Source: Polytrichum commune (lineage: Eukaryota; Streptophyta; Polytrichopsida; Polytrichales; Polytrichaceae). From it: a stretch of 60,000 bases of DNA. The DNA lies in assembly GCA_950295325.1 (NCBI GenBank), contig OX485804.1, positions 5,396,001 through 5,456,000 of the forward strand, written 5' to 3'. Positions within the stretch are counted from its first letter, which is position 1; the number at the start of each line of letters is the position of its first letter. The notes beneath the pieces are model-generated. The model made no database searches. It was given only the letters and a program-made list of their open reading frames with translations, and was not told the origin of the DNA. The translations under genes and the position numbers were made by a program. Positions 26,264 through 39,549 of this stretch are shown here, one piece after another.

Positions 26264-28737
26264 GCACCTTCAAAGTATTTCTGGGATTTCTGAAAAACAA
26301 GTATGTTATTCACTCACAGTAAAATGCTATACATACAGCTGCATGGAAATAAATGCCAGTTTTCTTAAATTAACACTTAAATCTTCAAGCATTCTGGATG
26401 CAAAAATCACAAGCACCTTCAAAGTATTACCGATGATTTTTGCAAAAGAAATATGTTTTTCCACTCACAGTAAAATACTCTACATACAGATGCATTAAAA
26501 TAAATGCCAGTTTTCTCGATTAACACTTCAATTTTCAGGCATCCTGGATGCAAAAATCAACTTCCAAACTTCACTTAAACCTCCTCGAAACTTCTTCTTG
26601 AGACTTGCACTGGATCCCATCTCCTGTCGACTGTAAGTATACTATCTTCGAGCCCCACATAAGGCAAAGCCTCAAAAGTCTTAGCCTGCTCATTTTTGCT
26701 ACGAAATCGAACCTAATTGACAGAAAGTTTGCTTACCAACTTCTCTTCTCTAGGTTTGCAACAAACACAAAGACAGGTCACATGAATGCTTGAAAATATA
26801 CTTTTCCCTCCAGAGTGAATTTTTTAGATGAAAGAATATGAACTCATTACAATTCAACAAAAAAATACGCCAGTACCACGATCAGCCAAGGAAAACTACT
26901 TCGTAATATTAAAAAATTCATTCAAATCGTCCATAAACCGCTCCGAAGCTCCTCCTCAAACCCATATACTCGACATTATGCGGGAGGCATAATGTTTGAA
27001 GGAACAAAAAGAAGAAGGGGATCCAAAAAAAAAAAAACTTAGTGTGATTGCGGATACATCTCTGAACTTTAATTTTGGAAGGGTTCCCCGCACCTCGAAA
27101 TTCGAGCCGAGTAGGCGGGATACTCATTCATTCATTCATTCATTCATTCATTCATTCATCATCAAAAGGCTCTGTCATTCAGTAAATGGAAAACAAAACG
27201 TGTAGGTACTCACAAGAAGCTTAAACTCGCTCTAAGGTGCTTTCTTGTCTGCTGGCATTCAGAATTCAAAGGAGTCCAAGGAGAAAAAACAACCCACAAG
27301 AAATTCCTCCCTTACTCACCAATCTCCTGCCGAATCTCCACAATGTAAAGCTCATTCAACGCAACGCCGTGGCCGAACCCAGAACCATCGCTTTGTGGGT
27401 TACCTCGCGGAGAAGATTAAATGCGAAATGACCGCTTAAGAAGACATTGTAGGCAAGTTACAACAAGGAATTCCTGCAATTGCATTTGGAATTGCAATTC
27501 GAATCTCTGTCTCTCCCACTTGTACTTATAGTCGCGCCAAATGTCGGAGAGAGACTCCTTTTCATCCTTTTCATCCATGTGGTTGTGTGGGACTGGTGGA
27601 TGATTATCGTCGATCTGGATGGATCCTCAATGGTGCTAACTATAGGTGCTGGAATTTAAAAGTATCTAGTCCTTCTTCAAGCACTGTGGAATTTAATTGA
27701 ACTTAGTGGCAGGTCCCTAACTTAGTACTTCACGCAGTAAGATTGATCTAAGTAAGTGTTTGAGATGTCCTTTTTAGTCTAATCTGCCTGCCCCAAGGCT
27801 AGGTGCCACCACTACCTTCACTAATTATGGTTTCTATCACTGGTCCTTGCTTGATTTGCACCTCACAAGCTTCTCCATGACTCTTCTTCAGTCTCAAAGA
27901 GTCTTCAACTTCACACTTACATTTAACAATATATGTGGGTCTTGTTCAATTTGGGTCATGACTCATTAGTGTGGGGAGACCCGTACATTTTTTGAAATTA
28001 AATACCAACAACCAATGAGAGCCAGGGGCCATGAGGGGTATGGAAACTAGGGTTGAGAAGGGTGCACTTCCCATGTCATGGTCATTCCAACGAAGCAAAA
28101 AAAAGATTGCGGACATCGTTGAAGCTTTCGGTAAGGTAGGGGGTGCTAAAACCAACACCTTCCCCAAAACCAACACCTATAAACACCTCTCAATTGTGAA
28201 CACTTTACTACCTTGAATTGCTCCCCATAGTGTAGCAGTGATGGGTTTAGATGTCATTAGTGTTGCCATCTTATACTGGTTTCCACTACCTCCATATAGG
28301 GTAGGTAATGGTCTCTAGTCTATCTCGGGTTGGTTCAAGGTGGGTTTAGGGTGGCTTGTCAATGCCTATTCTAGCCATTCTACTCGCGAAGCCAAGGAGG
28401 AAGGTGAGGGAAGCTAACACATGAGCAATGAGTTGTGAGGAGTGAGCGGTGAGCGGTAACACATGAGCAATGAGATGTAACTCATGATCAATGATGTTAA
28501 ATTTAGTAATTGGGCATGTTTTTAAGATAGATTTTTTCTAAAATTAGTACTCATATTTTTGCAATGTAGGGAATATAAAGTACTCGCATTCTGATTGAAA
28601 AAGAATGTAGGGAGCCTATTACCATGGATACTTTCAAAATCATCAATTCATTGTTGGTTTTTATCATGCAAATCCACACTAATACATGTCACTTACTCAA
28701 ATTCTCAAACATGCAGTTGAATACAACATTTAGAATA
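26264..28737. other. RDR upstream region and gene-free spacer
   Basis: This is the sequence before the RDR start codon and then gene-free DNA up to the SWIM pseudogene. The 5' UTR and promoter of the RDR gene should lie in the first part, but I see no reliable TATA box or initiator. A tetranucleotide run of ATTC units lies at about 27122-27160. At 28428-28495 there are short imperfect repeats of the type GAGCAATGAG, the reverse complement of the repeats at 51297-51404. Confidence 0.55.
27122..27160 (+). repeat. Tetranucleotide microsatellite (ATTC)n
   Basis: About nine uninterrupted ATTC units, roughly 0.9 kb upstream of the RDR start codon. Confidence 0.95.
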
Positions 28738-31450
28738 TTACTCACATTCTACAACACCTACAAGTTCAAGTAGTTGCATGACCTCGTTGTAGGAGTACGT
28801 TGGAGCATGAATGAACTTGTCACTATCATAATCCACCTTGCACAAAAATCTAAACATATAATATAGATGTTTGCAATACACCCAAGTCCCTTTCTTTTCC
28901 AAAGATTGAGATGACATTTTAGTGAAGTCAAGGCATGTGCAATGCGGCATGTTGCCAATTGTGACACAATACGTAATGTCCTCCTTAAAGACGATGTTGA
29001 TTAGCACTCCAAATCTTGGATATGGAATGGTAGTTATTCCAACCACATAATAATCGTCCATGAGCCCGGCGCTCTCCCATTTGTTTTTATGATATACCAT
29101 CAGTGATGCTAGATTGCGGTGCACTAACCTTCCAAACCTAGAAGTTGGGTGGGCATCCGGGTTTAGTGGCACATGGAAATCTATCTGAGGAATTAGGAGC
29201 ATCGCAATTGTTGAAAGCCTACGGCGAGGAGAGAGAACCTCTCTTTGCGACAATTGGATCCCAACGTCTTCGAGTGCCAATACCTCCTGTTTTGAGAGAC
29301 TGGTACCTATCTTCACAGGCCATATGTTGGGTACTACATGCCAGTCTAGCACATATTTCTTCTTGTTGCCACTTACACAATGTTTGATGTCATCAAGGCA
29401 AAACCAAAACTCGTACTCCACATTGTTGGTGGAACGGTACTACTTCTTCAATCCCTTGTACGTAGGAGAAAGGGTGCCATGTTTGCTAGTTCCGACTTTG
29501 GCATTGCACAAAGTCCCTATATTGGCTTGCATTGCCCAACATCTTTTGGCAGAGTTGGATGGCAATCTTGCAATATGCCTATGGGAAGAAAAACAATTGG
29601 TCTCTAATATTGATGTGGTATGTGCCACATCATGCTCTGTAGAATTCAAAGATTCCTCTATGCATGCCCTTCCAACCCTAGTGTTAGGGCAAGGAATCGA
29701 GTAATTCACTTTATCGGGTTGATGTGAGTCACAATCCACACCCGGTGGCATATCGAGCTTTTGTTTGGTGAATCTAAATAACTCAAACCTTTCCAAAACA
29801 TAATCCCTAGTATTGAGATCTTCCACCCCTGAATAGGACTTCATGACATTTGCCAGTAGTTTTGGATCTCCACTTGTGCTAGTGGCCTTCAATTTCAAGG
29901 ACGCCAAATTAGGGCCTTTACCAGTAGAACCACCTCTCAACCACAATCTATAATTTGCAATTTGTATGAATACACGGTTTAAATCGCCCACTGTTGCTTT
30001 ATATTGACAAGTCATCTTGTTTTTCAGACTCTTGAAGCCATTTGTTGTGCATCGTCTCTACAAGATTACAGGTTGGCATTTATGTACATTCATCCATAGT
30101 CAGATCCTGCAAATATTACACAAGTTATAATAGATTGTATATGTACATATATATTTTGAATATTCAAAAGTTAAGAAAAAAATTAAAAAAAAAAAAAAAA
30201 CATAATGACGATACATTTACAAGAATCATATGAGCACCCCATTGCCTATTACAAAAATGCTAGAACCCCAATCATTTGGACAAGCTGAGAATGCCTTCTT
30301 CTATGGCAGCTCCAGATGACAACCACCATGAACGAATGACATGATATTTAGTTTCAGCTTCGACAATTATTTTCACGTCTTTATAATCCTTGAATAGTTG
30401 TTTGTGCTGCAAAGAGATCTTGCTATACTTTTATGACACCTTATCCGAACTCTGCGACCAATGAAAAAGATAAGTGCATTCACGATCCACCATTGGCAAA
30501 CTTCAATCACCTACACCATATATCTTTATGACTGCATTCTAATTAGCCGGAGCATTGTCTATCATAAAACCCTTAAAATTCATGATTTACACTCTATTCT
30601 CCGTCATGACGGAATTCAAGTTTTTCCAAAAGAATGTTTAAGCTACGCCATCTTCAGATTGTTTGTGACAACACGCAATGGTGAGCACCTTATAGTACTT
30701 GCTATCATACACATGACATGCAAAGGTGGTCTGATCCTTCAAATGTTTGACGTGGTCAAACATTATCCATGAATTCTCCATATCTCTTCCCCACCTACAT
30801 ACGTTTAACAAGATTCACACCACTCTTCGGAAGATCTACTGATATTATGAAAACAAATACTTTGTCTTTGGATTGTCCCGAGAATCTACTGCCATGAACA
30901 TATTTGAAGTCTGAATGGTCTTTGAATGCCATGATACTATCCATCATACCCATTCCACTACGAACAAAATGCTTTTGAAAATACAAAGTTATGACAATTT
31001 AAATATGTAAAAATTCTTAATTTACCCATGATAACTTCCAAAGACAAACATGCCAGGTAATGTTTTTCACTGTTTGATGGAATTTTTTTTAAATAGTTTG
31101 TTAGAAATTTTTTGCTCCCTCCCATAACTATTGCAAAGTTTTTGGCAATGGATATTTTCATGACCTTACTGGCAACGCATTAGTAAGCCATGTCAAGTGA
31201 CTCACGACATGTATCATTTGATACATGATGTTCATGAACACGAAGATGTATACAAGACCTTGTCATCCTAGCGGATATGGAATGGATATATATTATGTGA
31301 ACATGACACAACGCAATACACATTGGCAAATAATAACATACCTTACATTCCAATCTTGATTTTTTTGGGGTGACATCTCCCATCAAAAATGGGATAGGAG
31401 TCGATCCAATCCATTTGGTGCAATTGTGGACACCTCCATTGTGATACATA
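28738..31450 (-). pseudogene. SWIM zinc-finger, transposase-derived protein (decayed)
   Basis: The frames are open over long stretches but are broken by stops and frameshifts. Going downstream on the minus strand: an N-terminal part with ECKVC (about 31440-31180); a transposase-like core (about 31160-30250) with KHFVRSGMGMMDSIMAF, SVDLPKSGVNLVKRM, FKGFMIDNAPAN and a YLFHWSQS block; a probable intron at about 30235-30108 (GTAAAT...TTTGCAG); and a C-terminal part (30015-28738) with one in-frame stop near 29440. The end carries a SWIM zinc finger, CxC...CxH, seen as HCTCLDF followed by YCKHLYYMF. SWIM fingers are typical of MULE transposases and their FAR1/FHY3-like derivatives. Family membership is inferred from this architecture. 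The gene is very unlikely to make a full protein. Confidence 0.75.
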
Positions 31451-34249
31451 TAATTACAATGTTTGTTTGTGCATTACAAATGACCAACACAAGAAGAACG
31501 CCTAAAAGAGAGTCCAAGATCATCACGGGTAGATCACTCCATTGTCAAGTTGAACACCACGTGCGACTAAAAAAAATCTTCTTTTGGTAAGTTGCACCAC
31601 CAAAATGGGTCAAAATTTGATCAATTTTTTTTTATGAGTAGATATACACAGTACCTATGACATAATTAAAAGTGATAACTAAATTTGATGATTTGTTTTT
31701 TTCATAAAACATACCGTTTCTAACTAGAATGACACAAAACTGAACTAAAACAATTACTAAAAAAAATAAAGATGACTAAAAATTTCAAAAAAATATACAA
31801 AAGATACTATAAATGGTTATGTATATGTAGAAAAAATATCATAAAATTTAAAATTATATATGGCATGTAATATAGGGGTAGCAAACTTTGTCCGCACGTG
31901 GTGTCAACTTGACAATGAGTGACCTCCCCGTGAAGATCATTTTGGATATTTATTGTTTTCGTTGCACACCAAAGATTGTGATACGATTTTTTTGGAAAGA
32001 ATAGGTTCATTTTTTAAAATTTTGAGGCAATTTAGGATCAGAATTAGAAGAAAAAATCTGAAATAGTGAAAATATAGGTAATTATTAACTATTTAGTGAA
32101 AATGGAATGAAGGTATATTTTCTCATGTCACTAACTATAGTCTAGAGTGAAAGGGTCGTATGGGAGAGACTATAGTCATGTGATTAATTAGAAAAAATTA
32201 TGAATCTGGTTATGGGCAAACACACTGGTTAGGGGAAAGGGGTTTTTGGCTCGGCAGAGACCATAGGCAGGAGAAGAGGGGGTCATTGACAACTACTTCT
32301 TGTGAAGAGAGTAGCTTCTTCCACCCGGGGGTAGTGAGTCTATACTTTGATATTGTTACTGGGCGTGAAACCCTATGTGATGTAAACTTGTTTTTCCATA
32401 ATATAATATTGTGAATCCTATTCCATGTAATATGATGGCACTGTCCATAGTTTTGGGTTTGATATTTTCAATGAATGAAGTAAATCCAAGATAAAATTGG
32501 TCGTGTTTGAGGAAGAGTCAAGAGAGACTCAAGCATATTAAATTGGAGAAAAGAACCCTCTTGAGAAGAGAGTTTGTTTTGAGGATAGGTCTATGTGAAA
32601 TATTATTCTCTGTAGTTTAACATCTTGGGGTGTGAAACCCTGTTGGGCTAAAAGTGTTGCGTGTAAATTTCATGTGATTATGGCCATTGACTGAGAGAAG
32701 TTACAACTTCATCGGTTTGATAAGTCCAGTGAGTGAATGCATTGAGTGGTTTCCGAGCCATAGCTTTGAGAATGTGATTAGGATGAAAAACTTATTGTCA
32801 GGACTATACTTTTGTTGGATTGAATCGTTGTGATGTAGCATTTTCTTCTCCTTGCAGGCTACATAATTAAACAACCGTGGCTAATGTTTGTGCAAATATG
32901 AGGACATACGTTCCCGTCTAGATGAATGCTCGGAGTATAATATAATCATGTGCACGGGTTGCATGCATAGATCATATCTTGATTTACAGGGCGTGTGAAT
33001 GGTCTCGCCGTGATGATATAGATTGAAATTGTTCAAGCCACAGCCCGGGATCTCAAGTGAGACATGGAAACTTGGGTAGGATAATTGACATGTGCAGTTG
33101 ATAGAGTGTGAAATCTTTAACATTGTGAAAAACCTTATGTCTGAGATTGCATATGTAGGAGAAACTAAGTGGAGTTCTAGGATGAGAGACTTCAACTAAC
33201 TATATTAGGTAGCCCTGAGAAATCAGGGAAGTTTTGGAATACAAAAATTGAACTCCCAAGAGGGAAATGAATCACAACCCTGGAGGATTTTGTGTTGCCA
33301 CCTGAGGCATAAGAGGTGTAGAAGTTGTATGAAGACCATTGTCAAAAGCGAGACAATGATCTCAAGGAGGCGAGGAATCAAGTGTCGGGAGGCAAACCGC
33401 ACCACGAGGTAAGCGTACAAGCGTTATCCCATATCACTTGCAGAGGAGCCCAAGAGTTAGTATATAAGGGAAGGTGGACATGTAGGTCTTTAAGAACTTG
33501 ACGCTTACTTGTGACTATGGCCCACTCTATGAGACTCAATACTTGAAATTGGTTACTAGTTACTGTTACTGGTGTTTGGTTATTGAGACTATGGCCGACA
33601 CTCACTAGACTATGGACTTGGGGATTTAGACTCGATCGCTTAGCTATGGTTCGCTTAGGGTCCGATACTAGTTCTCATCACTTGTAAGTAGACTTTTGCA
33701 AATTACAGCAACTAATTTTAAAAGAATTAAGCTCAATATTGGCTAAATCATTTAGAAGAGATGAAAAGAGATTGAATATAGAATTACCTGCTTTGACTAG
33801 TTAATCCGAAAGCCTGAGGGGTATAATGGAGATAAATTGTGAATGAATGCTAACTTGTGACATGGCGTATAGTCACTAGATTCTTAAGGAAGAGACTATG
33901 GACTGAAACAAGGTGCCTTGGCCTTGGGTGTATGAGACTATAGTTGAGCCGTGACTCCCTGTATTGTAAAATCATAATAAGAGGGATGATACTGTCAAAA
34001 GTGGGTTGTAAGGGAGTAACTAAGCAATTGCATGTACTGCATTGAGCGACCTTGAATACCCAATCCCCAATCTAATAAGACTCAAAACTCAACTAAGAGG
34101 ATGTTTACCTAGCATTGTCATACTAATTTTATGACATAACCCATGTAATTTATCAATCAACCTAATAGTGATACCTAGATGTAAAGTCCGACACTCATTT
34201 AGTGTTCCCTGTGTGGTTTTCTTAATTGGAACTCAACCTCAAAAAACTA
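31451..34249. other. Gene-free spacer with one inverted repeat pair
   Basis: No coding region can be supported. Two blocks of about 55 bp lie in opposite orientation at about 31503-31562 and 31893-31950. On one strand both carry CGCACGTGGTGT followed by CAACTTGACAATG. The rest is AT-rich and has no recognisable transposon proteins. Confidence 0.5.
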
Positions 34250-34960
34250 TCTACAAGGATGTCTGACATACATCTTATTCATGTCATCCATGGAACGACC
34301 ATACGTTCTATGAACACCCATATTGATTGGAGGCAAAATAAATAAAACATCACCATCAAGATGGTGGTAAGTACTTGACATCATTTATATCTATACTGTC
34401 AAAATTAATTGTAGTAAAATCGGATTTAGACCTTCTTCTAGACTTTGTCAATTTTAATATTTTTAAGAAGATGAAGAAGGATGAAGAGGTGGACGTTGAG
34501 ATGAAAATCCATGGCAAGCCAATTTCATGTATGACGGACTATGAGGGGGTTTATCAACATCCACAGAGACCAATACTCGATTGGAAGTCTTAGTTCTATA
34601 AGAAAAATGTGATGTGCCAGAAAGATGAATAACATGACAAATATTACCATCCGAATTTAACATCACAAGAACGTCATTGTCACGTGGTTTTATCTTGATA
34701 GTTGCCACACCAAGTAAATTGATAGTAAATGCACAAGATTCGTTTGTCAACACAATAGTGAACGGTTGTATTTGGGAATCAAAAAGCCCTATAACTCTCA
34801 ATAATCCTAAATCCTAAATCCAAACATAGCCATGTTCACACATGTTCTTTTGAATCAATTTAGTTTCCAAGATATCACCGTCCACATAATACATCTTTTG
34901 CTCCACGTACATGGATCTTATCTAGAGATTGAACATCAAACTAAGCAAATCCTTTAAGAC
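34250..34960 (-). pseudogene. Unidentified coding-like remnant
   Basis: The minus-strand frame 34801-34463 (112 residues) reads like a real globular protein (for example FTIVLTNESCAFTINLLGVA, then DNDVLVMLNSDGNICHVIH). The same frame continues upstream after one stop with GDILETKLIQKNMCEHGY. Downstream, around 34370-34260, another minus-strand frame contains HHLDGDVLFILPPINMGVHR. I do not recognise the family. Stops and frame changes suggest a decayed gene or an old transposon ORF. It could also be chance open frame. Confidence 0.3.
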
Positions 34961-36330
34961 CTTCACATGATGATTATCCTTAATAGACAAAATAAAGGCC
35001 ACAAATAATCCAGATGCTTTAATGGTAGTCATTTGGAAGTAAGGAAAAAAAATGAAAGATATTGGAATGTGTGGATGAGACACTAATTGTATTGGCAGTT
35101 TGGAGCCTTACGTAACAAACCCTAAATGAAAAAAACATAGGAAGCAACCAAAATATCCAATGACTATGAGGGTAATTACTTTCAAATAATAAAATAAAAA
35201 ACAACAAGAGAATCTCCGAGGAAAAAGAAATGAAAAACGATTATAATAATTTCCTCAAAAAGAGTGGAGAGATTTCGCGAACCCTAACCCTAACACTACC
35301 CCTAGCCAGTTTAATGCTACAAGCCTCCCTGCCCTTTTAAATTTGATAGTTAAGTTATTGCTTGTAACTAGCTTTTGGATTATACATCACCAAAATCACA
35401 AAGAAAGTGTACACTGTCAAAATATTTTTTAATTAATATTATAATTAAAATAATAAAACCGCCAATATCCCCATGTACGAAACTCGTAATATGTATGAAA
35501 ACACTAGGGGTATTGGTGGCACCGGGTACACGTATGATGAATATTTAAAGGAAGACGATGTTATGAACAAATTTATAGGCAAGATATTTTAAATTTAGGA
35601 TGAAAATCATCGTTTGCAAGTGTGAATGTCTATTATTGATAAGACTCACTATGGAGAGGAAAATTGGCACATTTAAGTAGATTTCATTTTATTGAATCCA
35701 TCCTCCGATATTGATGTGTTGTTTGCAACAATGTCCTATCTAAACCTATAAGTTTTTTATGTCTATTTTTTTGATTTGTAAAATTTTAATTTAATTTATG
35801 ATTCTATTATATACTTTGCATTCATCTTCTTACTAGGTTTTTTATTCAATTTATATTGGTTATTTCAGTCATGTTAAACATTTACATATGAAGACCAATC
35901 TTGTTTATCAGCTGTATTGTGTGTAAACGATCCGAAGTTTACATGTTGAAAACTTCAAAAATTTATTAATACTTGATCAATACAAAAAATGCATCACGAA
36001 AACAATTTCAACATGATACACGTTTACACATTATCTCTTCTTAGATTATTTATATAATATCAAATTTATATCAAATTTCTAGTCATAATCTTCCTATTTT
36101 ATATTATATTTTAGCATTAAATTCATTTTTTTGTAGTGATATATTGCTGATGCAACCAATTTGACCAAGAAACATATATTTTAAACTCACTCAAAAACAT
36201 GAGAGGTTCTCTGAAGAGATTATGGAATTTTTGAATGTAGCAATGGATACTAACGTGTCAAATTAGACTCTAGTTTTGCAAAACATTTATTTATTGTAGA
36301 TCTTAATTTAGGACATGGTTTCTTTGCTTA
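34961..36330. other. AT-rich gene-free spacer
   Basis: Very AT-rich DNA without supportable coding sequence. It includes two telomere-like units (CCCTAACCCTAA) at about 35282, too few to count as an interstitial telomere. Confidence 0.6.
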
Positions 36331-36335
36331 AATCA

Positions 36336-36689
36336 TGATGGATGACTTTAGTTTACGTTCATCCAATCATTGAAGTGAATGAGTTCTATTCACCTGTTCA
36401 AACCTTCTAGGAAGGATTCTTCTAGTCGACACCGGTAAGGAGAGTAGATATAGCCACCTGAAATCAGTAGTTAGTTATCTTTGTGTGCATATTGTTAGCA
36501 AGTAGAGAGAGTAAGCAGCTTGAATACAACAATACATAGCCACAGTAGATCTACATCAGGCGTAGGAATACAAGTAGTTTAAGCATTCCGTAAGATGTAT
36601 AGCTCAAGTGTTTAGAAATAAAATTTCATTGCAGTGCAAAGTGTTATCTCATACACATATACATGTGATACAATTTCCATTCTGCATCA
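36336..36689 (+). repeat. Copia 5' LTR
   Basis: 354 bp, starting TGATGGATGACTTTAG and ending TTCTGCATCA. It pairs with 39550-39903. Confidence 0.95.
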
Positions 36690-36705
36690 GGTTATGAGCC
36701 CACCA
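36690..36705 (+). promoter_or_regulatory. Copia primer-binding site, half-tRNA type
   Basis: GGTTATGAGCCCACCA is the complement of the anticodon-stem-loop region of plant initiator tRNA-Met, allowing one mismatch or wobble pair. It does not pair with the tRNA 3' end. This fits priming by the 5' half of a tRNA cut in the anticodon loop, the mechanism known for Drosophila copia. The tRNA sequence is from memory. Confidence 0.75.
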
Positions 36706-36748
36706 TAGGAGAATAAGCTTTGCATTACAATTTTATTGTCTATACAAA

Positions 36749-38780
36749 ATGGATAAGAGAGACGTTGAGTCTCTTAGAGTGTTCGATGGCAGCAAGTTCC
36801 CCGTCTGGAAGTTCTACATGGAACTCTGTTTTTCCACCAGAGAGGTAATGCCCATTGTCGATGGCACCATTCCACGACCGGGTGATGATGCATCGGAGAT
36901 CGAAAAAGCAGCTTGTTGGCAGAAGGGTGATAATCTGGCAAAACAACTAATAGGCTCATCAGTAACTCTACCAGTCCTAGAAAATCTTGTCAATTGTACG
37001 ATTGCAGCTTCTATGTGGTCTACATTGTGTGCTTTCTATCAGCAGAAATCAAAGGAGAATATCTACATGGTCCAGGATAGCTTCTTTAGATACGAAATGA
37101 GCATAGTCCACCACAGAACAATTCCTTTGCTAATATGATCCATTCAGCTGAAACTTTCCGAGAACCGGCAACATATAAGCAAGCTACTATGTCTCCTCAA
37201 GCTGCACAATGGAAAGCGGCTATGGAACGCGAATATGACTCTTTAATGGAGAATCGTACCTGGATTCTTGTTCCACCTCCTCCTGATCGCACTATTGTTC
37301 AATGCAAATGGGTTTACAAGATCAAATACACCTCTACAAGTGCCATCGACAAATATAAGGCTCGACTTGTTGCGAAGGGGTCCAGTTAGGTACATGGCAT
37401 TGATTATGACGAAACTTTCAGTCCTGTTATCAAACATGACTCTGTACGCGTTCTTTTTGCAATTGCTGCCATTTTACGCATGCATTTGCGTCAATTTGAC
37501 ATCGGGACAACATATCTCAACAGTGATCTTACAACTCGGATATACGTGCATCAACCAGAAGGTTTTGTTAACTCCAAAACTCCTTCTTATGTATATTCCT
37601 TACTCAAAAGCCTTTATGGTTTAAAACAATCTGGAAGGTTGTGGAACCATACATTTGACACATTCCTCAAACTCTATCACCTTCTTACCAGCGATGCAGA
37701 CACTTGTGTCTATTATCGACTTACAGCCTCTCAATATGTTGATCTTATCGTTGGCATCTTTGTTGATGATGGCATCGTTTGCACCACAAGTGAGAGTGAT
37801 CTTGATGCAGTTATCCAACATATTCAAACCAACTTCAAAGGTACATACGGCCCTATGGATTATTATGTTGGTTTTCAGGTTCATAGAGATCCTATTACTC
37901 ATACTATACTAATCAATCAAGCTCGCTACATCACTGACATCATTCAACGATTTCAGTTAGAGAAAGCAAACCCTGTCACTACCCCAGCCGACACTCACGT
38001 ACCGCTTCAAGCCACGATGGGTCCAGATGATCTTCCTCTTCCTCCGTCTATACCGTATTGCGAAGCTATTGGATGCCTCATGTATGCCATGGTGTTAACC
38101 TGACCAGATATAGCCTTCGCCGTCAACAAGGTTGCCAAGTTCACCAAAAATCCTCATCAATCTCATTGGACCGCTGTCAAAAGGATTTTTCGCTATCTTT
38201 CTGGTACTATTCATATGGGGATTTCTTACAACGGCACCTTACCCGACTTATCTCTTCGTGGCTACTGTGACGCTGACTACACCGGAGATCATGATGATCG
38301 TAAGTCCTGCACTGGTTACCTGTTCCTTTTTGCTAACGGTGCAATTGCTGGTGTAGCAAACGCCAGGGATGTACCGCAGACTCCACTACTGAAGCCGAAT
38401 TCGTCCCCCTGGCCAAGTCAGTCAAGGAGGCCCTTTGGCTCCGTCGTCTTTTACAGAGTCTTGGTTTTCCCTCCCAAACACCTACACCCATCCTCTCCGA
38501 CAATCAAGGAGCTATCCAGTTAGTCAAGAACCCAAAATACCACAAACGTACCAAACACATTGAGACAAAATACTATCTCATTCGGGAGAAATACGAACGC
38601 AAGCAGATCGATGTATCTTACATCAACACGAAACAACAGTTGGCGGATACTCTCACCAAACCTCTTCCTCGCGAAGTTTTTCAACATCTTCAACGTCTTC
38701 AAGGTCTTCTTGCTCCCCTGTCTCAAACGCGTGGGAGATTATATGGGAGTGTTTTCACAGGTGAACAACAAGACACTAAT
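36749..38780 (+). pseudogene. Copia gag-RT-RNase H remnant
   Basis: 36749-37138 is an intact-looking copia gag start (VFDGSKFPVWKFYMELCFS, typical of UBN2-like gag). It ends abruptly where sequence encoding the reverse transcriptase begins (ATYKQATMSPQAAQWKAAM at about 37165). RT follows with WKAAMEREYDSL, CKWVYKIKY, ARLVAKG, FDIGTTYLNSDL, LYGLKQSGRLW and the catalytic IFVDDGIVC. RNase H follows with GYCDADYTGD and, in a shifted frame, TTEAEFVPLAK, NPKYHKRTKHIE and LADTLTKPLP. Breaks are a stop at about 37387, a stop at about 38101 and a frameshift at about 38370. It is not functional for movement by itself. Confidence 0.9.
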
Positions 38781-39549
38781 TTTGACAACAACAACACTAA
38801 CTGATCTACAGAATGGGATGTGACACAAGTTGGCTCAAGAGAATGGAAGGGGTGGAAGAGTTCATGAGTTGACAAGATGAGAAAGAAAGGAAAGTATACA
38901 CACCTATTTCTTCTCACAAGCAATAACGAGGAACTGAGAAGTAATGAAGGATACAAGAAGAAGTCCAACGAAGGTAAATCTTTACATTTCTTTTTCTGTT
39001 TCACAAGAAGGCACACAGGTAGATAATACATTAGGGAGTTACGGGGAAAGATAACTATCAGGTTGCATCTGCATGAACAAGAGAGCGACACACCAGGTAA
39101 CCCTTGATGAAATGAAGAACATGGAAGGAATCCTGGAAAAAAACGTTTTTCTCACATCGACCAAAGAGAAAAGATAACTATCAAGCTACGTCTGCTCCAC
39201 AGATGTATGAACAAGAGAAGTGATGCATGATGCACCAGGAAACTCTTGAAGAAGTGAAGCACATGAGAGGGGATGCTGAGAAAAACATTTCTCACACCTT
39301 CCAAGACAGATGATTGACAGCTGTGAGTATCCACGATGTGGTCACTATATCATCATTTGAGAAGGCCAAAAGGTGATTTGATTAGATCAAGAAGATCAAC
39401 TGACAGGACAACTTGCAAAAGACGAAGCACGAAGAACTCATGGATCCTAGGGTTAGGGTTAGAAATTGACTAGGGCAATCATTGATAATAGTTGCTAAGA
39501 TTTAGGTTTAGGGATAGGGCACCTTCATGACTAGATGAACGAGTGGGAG

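Noticed and set aside
25962-26498. Plus-strand frame of 178 codons
   Set aside because: Antisense of the Ser/Glu-rich first RDR exon, which joins in phase to 18 more exons.
35282-35300. Telomere-like CCCTAACCCTAA, and GGGTTAGGGTTAG at about 39450
   Set aside because: Only two units each; not enough for an interstitial telomere.
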